DNA from: Dryas octopetala
Taxonomy: Eukaryota; Streptophyta; Magnoliopsida; Rosales; Rosaceae
Assembly (NCBI GenBank): GCA_963921425.1
Contig: OY992839.1
Location: 9,589,409-9,653,408, forward strand
DNA: 64,000 nucleotides
Direction: 5' to 3'
Made by a program: the position numbers and the translations under genes
Notes under the pieces: model-generated
Database searches by the model: none
The model's input: the letters and a program-made list of their open reading frames with translations, nothing else
Told to the model about the DNA's origin: nothing
Shown: piece by piece, positions 57,912-64,000 of the stretch
How the letters are laid out: the number at the start of each line of letters is the position of its first letter
Position numbering within the stretch: the first letter of the stretch is position 1

Positions 57912-58444
57912 GTTTTTTTAGAGTTGGCACAAATTAAAATGAATGAACAGGCAACATTTAGTAAATAAAATTTGTTGCGAGTAATTATGTTCAAATTGTA
58001 TCTATGCAAGTATAAGTGGAGGACAATTCTCCTTCTTTAGCTAACTTTTAGTTGGATGAATATGTTCAGTGTTTGATTGAAGAGGAAAAACTGGACACAT
58101 TCAATTTGCCATTTTATACACCAACAATGAAGGAGGTAAAAGAAGTGATCGAGGCTGAAGGATCTTTTACTTTGCAAAACTTGCAAGTATTCAAAAGCGA
58201 CTGTGCCTCACATATAAAGCAAGCTGACAGGAAAGCAAGGGCAGCAATACTGACCACAGAACTAAGGGTCGTGCTAAAGCCCATTCTGGCTCGTCAGTTC
58301 GGAGAAGAAGCTATGGACGATTTGTTTCGACGATTCGAAGAAGATGTGCTTGATCACATTGAAAGAGACAACTGCCAGGACATTGACTGGGTAGGGTTCC
58401 ATTTATTAAATTATAAATTAACACTATTTATTTCTCACAAATAA

Positions 58445-59968
58445 AGGGCTCACATATTATTTATTTCTCACCTTCTATTGTGAGGGTTACATCACAATTA
58501 GCCCCAAGCCCTGTGTTGTAGACGTTAAGTGTGGATACGAAGAGGGAGTCAAGTTGGAATTTCGGGGATTCTGGAACTAAAGACATGGACGTCGTAAATA
58601 TGCATACAAATGTGAGGGTTCCAAATGTAAGTAACATAATGTGATGGAGAAGTATTAATTTGACAATGCTTCGTGATCGAAGCAATTAATAGACTGTGAT
58701 AAGTAGGGCTTGAAAAGGTTGTCTGAAACTAGGAGTAGTGGCATAGTTGCTAAGTGGTGAATTTTTCATTATTTTCCTTGGTTATTAAGTGAGATGGGCA
58801 TGACGGAATGAGTGAAAGAAAAAGTTGATTTAAAGGAGAAGCTAAAAACCTGTTGGGGCTAGAATAAAAAATGCCACGCGGCATTAACAGCTAATGCAAG
58901 TCTCAACGAGTTAGAGAAAGTCAAACAAACAGAGTTTTCTCGGCCGAGATCGAATACTTATAACCTAGAATAACATGTTGCGCTAAGTATTAATCCCACA
59001 AGAAACCCTCAGCAATAAGAAGAATAATGTGATGTCACCCCAAAGACAGATTCTGAAAAGCAACCCTGCCAACATCCACATTTAAGAGGAGAAAGGACAT
59101 GCGTGGCATAAAAGACAGCTGTCATAGTACAAGATTAGGTGAGAGTTGAAAAGGAAAAGTGAGATTTTATAAACCTTACACGTGGAGCCCATTTGATTAC
59201 GAAAATTCAATTATACATATTACAACAAATCATTTACCCAAGTTGTGGAGATTTTAATAATTAAAGCATTTGAATGAGCATTTATCAGCTCATATCAAAA
59301 CTCAATTTTTTTGCAAAGCAAAGGAACTCGATTTTTTAAAATTCAAAAATTTAAAATGCAAAACTCGATTTGCATTTGAAAAGATTAAAATGCCCTCACT
59401 TAAGAATTGAATTCCTCATCAGTCTCTCATGCATGCCTCTTGAGGTCCCCCCACACCATACCCTCCCCGGCTCCCCAATCACCATCACCAGTCACCGACA
59501 TCCCTTCTTATTCAAATATCCCCAATCACTTCCCATCTTCTACAACCACAAATCCATAATGTCTAAACCTCTTTTACAAGTCAGCAACAAGATGAGGATT
59601 TTTTCTATGTGCATCTTTTCTTTTCTTTTTTTTCCTCTTTTTCTAATGGGTATTAGAAAGAATCTTTGGGATCTTATTATAGGTCAAGAATGGCTGGAAT
59701 GTTACCGAGTTCTTTTATGATAAGTTTATAACTAAAAAACATATGCATTTGTGTACCTTTTCACAGTCCCAAAGGAACAAAACTTAAGCTGGCACAAGGC
59801 GAAGCCTAGCCACCCAATGCATTTGTGTGCCTTTGTGTACAAAGAGTTTGTGCCTAAATCATAACTCAAACCCTACCTCTAGTATCAATAGCATACATAG
59901 CATACTAATGCTACTTTGAACTTTGAAGCCCATATATTCCTCCATTTGAAACCAACACCCCAACCTGC
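58445..59968. other. Non-coding; copy B of 31758-33311
   Basis: No gene supported. It ends in the TNL-relic words CCAACACCCCAACCTGC, the left flank of the second CACTA copy. Confidence 0.5.
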
Positions 59969-61604
59969 CCCTACAACAAATACGGGCAATACTCACCATT
60001 TTTTTCCTACATCTATTGCTCCATTAGCAACTAAATTGAGTTGGCTAGACCAATTGCCACTATACAGTCACTAAAATGCTGATGGTTGTACAGAATGGGG
60101 TGGCTATTGGTCTTCAGCACCCCCAAAAATAGTATGGTTGGCTAACTTCATCAAACCTGGCATTGATGTAGACAGCTAGCAAGCCAACTAATGTGGCAGT
60201 CCAATGCTAAGTGAATCAAACCATTACTGTTTTGTGGAAGCATTAGTGGCTGAATTGAGTCACCTTAGAGAATGGTTTCTGAAGTAGTTGCACAATTCAT
60301 TACTGAAGTGGCTTAGGAACTGCATTTTGCAATGGATCTAGCTACTAATATTCGCAAGCCTCACCCTCATTTTATAGTTTCATAAAAGCTGCCTTTTGCA
60401 ATGGATTCAACCACTAATATATAAGAGCCTTACTTTCATTTTATAGTTGCATGAAAAGATATATTGGAATAGAAATTAATTTGAAATTTATGAATTTGTA
60501 AATTAAGCACGTTCTGCAGTACATGATGTAGAGCATTTCTTTTATGCTATTCTTGGAAAATACAGTATTTACTGCATGATTTTCAACCTGTATCATGTGC
60601 ATTTCCAAAGGATTGGAAAATGCATATATACTAAGAACACTTGACACACAAGCGAGTTTACAAACAAAATTGGAAATTAAAATGGAACCAATTGTACCAG
60701 ATAACCAAATTGAAGCCAACTGCATATTTATATATTGTAAGTCAACCATTACATACCATAAAATACTTTAAGTGTTCCAAACTTGTTGACCAAAACATAC
60801 TAGACCTATCAGCCTGCCATCTCCATTACATCACATATTAAAAATCATTCCCCTAAACAAAAGGTCCAAACGGAACCAAGTAGACAGATCAAAACATTGA
60901 ACACATCCTCTTTAACCAAACTTGCTGTTATATACCAAGACCATCACCTAAGTATAAAGCAGCAAGTTCACTCAATTTCACCTCAAGGGGACTATGTTCA
61001 CTGAACTAAAATACCAATCAAAAAACTAGAAATAGCTTTCTTACTATGATCATATCACCCTGCTCATGGATTAGCTGACATCTCTTCTCCATTGTCAGAA
61101 GTGGCCCTCATTTCAAATGTAAATTAATTGTATACAAGCTGCTGTGATAATGAGCATATAACAAATACAGAAATCTGCAAGAGAACCAAAAAATCATATT
61201 TCAGAGTTAGAAACATGCCATTATCGAATAATTAATAGAAGTGAAAACATACCTTTTGATCATTACCATAAAAAATGGATGGAAAATCATCAACAGACTC
61301 TCATGCTAGTCCTAGATCTTCAACCTTATTTCATAGTTTTGATTCAATCTATATGAATAAGGAAAACATTCAATCTAAAAACAGAAAAGTAATAGAGCAT
61401 AGCAGGGTTAACATGCAAAGTAGACCTTGTAAGTACATTAAAACATATATAGAATCAATTATAACACCTAAATTCTCAAATTACTTACACAATAATAAAG
61501 AAAATCATTGGACACATTAGATGAAAATTGATAAGATAATAGAGGAAGAAGACAAACATACAAAATACAAAAGCATGAAGCATGTAAACAGAAAATTAAA
61601 CTAC

Positions 61605-61749
61605 CTGGGAGGTCCCAAGCCTCACACTTTCTGAGATAAACAACTGCTACAACTTTTGACATGAAACTAACCAGAAACCCTTCAACATAGATAACACTTT
61701 CTTCATATGTAGGATGAAATTTGAACTCAGGAGGAAGATTCTCCTGCAT
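61605..61749 (-). pseudogene. NAC exon fragment, copy B
   Basis: Identical in protein to 34869-35013 (LPPEFKFHPTYEES, then CEAWDLPG before a GT donor). No further NAC exons are present. Confidence 0.8.
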
Positions 61750-62657
61750 TGAATTTTTATTAGTTTGATCAATTAGAATCCCAAACCAAGTACTGAATCG
61801 TTAAATAAATTGAGCAAAGCAGCACCTCCAGATCAAAAAAATAAATAACCAAATAATCAATTTATAATCAAAGAACAAGAAGCATCAGCCTAAAAGTATA
61901 CCTACAAAAGTCAACCAGAACAAGTGAGAAATACAATTGAAAACTTGAAAAAGCATACCCCACAAGATAAAGTCCCAACATTTATCCTTATTAACATGCT
62001 GTTGAGTAAAAGAATTTTATTATACTTCTAATTTGCACGCAGAATATAATGGTTTTTTCCTAACAATATACATACAGACCATATATAATGATGGTATATA
62101 TGCATATCACACAACTCTTGTTATGATTTCCCCTAGCCTAGCAACTGCCCTTGCATATATGTGCATTCCAGCCTATGTGAACAAGAAAGAGTAGTAAGAA
62201 AAAGGAAATTAATCACATTAGTGCAGACCAATGGCGTACTCTATCATAATATTGAAGGTTCAAAGCTAAACACATGACAACCTATGAGTGGAAAAACTGA
62301 AATCAAGCGGACCTACTAAATGTCTGAATTGCAGGAACATGTAAGATTTCAACGTAGAAAACTAATCAGAGATACTAAGATTGCACGAGGAAAAAAATCA
62401 GTGGGCAGAATAATGAAAGTATTCACCTCACAAGGAAAATCACATAAACACATTTAATTGTATAATGACTATGAGTTCTTCACCATGTGAAGATGTAGCA
62501 AAGCCCAACAAGGTTTTATGCGAGTATAATAAAGTGTTGAGTGCATCTGAACTTAAAATCATATCTTCAGGCATTGCATAGATACATCAAGAATCATGAA
62601 GCATTGAACTGAAAATTAACTTACTGTATTTGAGCCAACAAGCTATACAGCTTTTTT

Positions 62658-62688
<31 letters not shown>
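62658..62688. repeat. (TCA)n microsatellite, copy B
   Basis: About 10 units, against about 36 in copy A. Confidence 0.95.
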
Positions 62689-63173
62689 CAGATATAGTTA
62701 ACAATGTCCTGCTAACATTGATTTCAAGAAAAAAAAAATGTCAGTGATAAAGGTATTATAGAAAATGTACCACAGATTTCTTAGCGAGCTACCCCATATC
62801 TTAAAACTTTCATTAAACATTTAAGTCAGTATAAAAACTATAAGATTCTGAAGTGGTTATGGGTTAGAAAGGAAAAGGAAAAAACTAAGATAATGTCTCT
62901 CAATCAAGAAAGTATCCACCCATAAAACATGGGCCAATCTGGGGAAGAGTGGGAAAATTAGCAGCTAACATAGCACCATCAGAATCTACAACAGGTGTCA
63001 CTACACATCACCTGTACTTATACAAAAATAATAATAAAAAAGATTAGAGATTTGCCAAGAAGAAATTAACTTGTAACATGAAAATATACACTTTTTCAGA
63101 AAACAAAACATCGCATCAGAAATCTAACATCCAGGCATTAAGCGAAAAAAAAACTGCAAAGAACAAAAGTTAC

Positions 63174-63380
63174 CTTTTCCTGCGTTTGGGCATTAGGGCT
63201 TCCAGGGCATCTTCGATTCTTTGGGAGAGGGAAATCCAGAGGTAGGGACGACAGAGAGGGAGCTGAGCGAGTGGCTGCTTGTTTTTTAAGTATTTGGGTC
63301 TGGGCTTTAGGGTTTTGAAAAGGTCGAGAGGAGAGAGCGAATAAGGGATTGTGCTCTTGGGCTTCGATGTAGAGGGCCAT
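63174..63380 (-). CDS. Possible first exon of an unidentified gene, copy B
   Basis: Same 69-codon frame as 36516-36722, with two residue changes (EAQEHN for ETQEHN and LKKQAA for LQKQAA), the same CT-rich leader and the same GGAAAAG|GTAACT donor. The function is unknown. Confidence 0.4.
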
Positions 63381-64000
63381 TGAGGCAAAGAAAAAGAGAG
63401 AGACAGAGACAGAGAGAGCGAGCTAGCGAAGGAGTTCGAGAGGGAGAATTTTAGGGCAAACTGATTTGTCAAAGTGAAGCGAAGAGGGTGAAGAGGGTGA
63501 AGAGAGGGATTGGGAAGGATTTTGGCAAACTAACAATGAAGTAGACAGATTAGACCAACTAATTGAAACTCTCAATTGCAGAGAGGGTGGTTTAGCACCT
63601 CCAGCGTCAATTAGGCGTCTCCCATTTCCTCTCTCCCATCTGTTTGATTATTAGGGTCATATAATATGTTAACCTACTCACATTAATTAGAAGGTTTATG
63701 GGTTGGATCTCACAGTGTATTGGAGAGTGTGCCTCAGCAACTATTAATTATTGCTTAATCCTCCAACTGTTATGCAATTAGTGATTTCACAATAGTGTAA
63801 ATTCCTCTTATTTCATTTCCCACTGTTTAAGCAGCCGATGCTCAATAGTTGCACCAAGTACCATTTTTAATAATGGTTGTTAGAATAATTAGTCACCCCA
63901 GAAGCCATACCCATATACTAAAAAGGGGGGTGCCATATGGGTCAAAGGCAAAACAGTGTATATTGACCAAATTTTTTAGCAATTGCAATCTGCAGCAAAT

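Larger units (their letters stand above)
54015..58444 (+). pseudogene. SABATH-type methyltransferase pseudogene, copy B
   Basis: Same layout as copy A: degraded first block at about 54027-54080 with a further small insertion (GCATGGGCGGCGC), middle block 54168-54499 (NKGNIHIAKTSPPVVYKEYF), and last exon about 58040-58444 (LIEEEKLDTFNLPF). The N-terminal SAM-binding part is absent. Only one or two residues differ from copy A in the last exon (RVVLK for RAVLK, DIDWVG for DIDLVG). Confidence 0.8.
59969..64000. mobile_element. CACTA-like element, copy B, running off the window
   Basis: The left end CCCTACAACAAATACGGGCA is preceded by TGC (59966-59968), as in copy A. About 85 bases near 60079-60165 are missing from copy A. 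The nested element of 37052-38206 is absent. By alignment with copy A the right end should lie about 40 bases past the window edge. Confidence 0.75.

Overview
The window is plant nuclear DNA, from a eudicot. The evidence is AT-rich spacers, TIR-NB-ARC-LRR (TNL) immune-receptor genes with GT-AG introns, and hAT, CACTA and other plant-type transposons. The gene style fits a woody rosid such as a Rosaceae species, but that is a guess. No sequence search was run, so every family name rests on motifs read by eye.

The region is a tandem array in which a BCS1/AATP1-like AAA-ATPase gene (+ strand) faces a TNL receptor gene (- strand). Six AAA-TNL pairs can be seen. Three are large: AAA1 4021-6386 with TNL1 7329-12083, AAA2 16738-19104 with TNL2 20049-24088, and AAA3 44657-47541 with TNL3 48777-50950. 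Three are relics, at 1395-3480, 13431-16030 and 38575-40430. TNL1 is an intact five-exon receptor (about 1129 aa by my exon joins). TNL2 is also open throughout (about 1157 aa) but has lost the normal donor of intron 1. TNL3 has lost its NB-ARC and leaves a TIR-only frame plus a stranded LRR/C-JID part. All three AAA genes are damaged: AAA1 and AAA2 share an 8-bp deletion, and AAA3 has a solo LTR in an exon, a changed Walker A and a hAT transposon in its 5' region.

Two nested duplications shape the window. A ~12.7-kb unit (about 600-12620) repeats at about 12630-24150. A ~27-kb unit (about 16033-38574) repeats at 38575 to beyond the right edge. The second carries a SABATH methyltransferase pseudogene (27081-31757 and 54015-58444) and a CACTA-like element (33312-38571, and 59969 to past the edge) holding a NAC-domain exon. 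Insertions found in only one copy date themselves after the duplication: a MITE at 30389-30514 and a TIR element at 37052-38206. Solo LTRs (13501-13984, 45561-46084), a hAT element (40599-44449) and a hAT-type MITE (39178-39900) interrupt single units.

Functionally, only TNL1 and probably TNL2 look able to encode full receptors. TNL3 could encode a 169-aa TIR-only protein. The rest is a graveyard of co-duplicated AAA and TNL pieces, useful for reading the history of an immune cluster.
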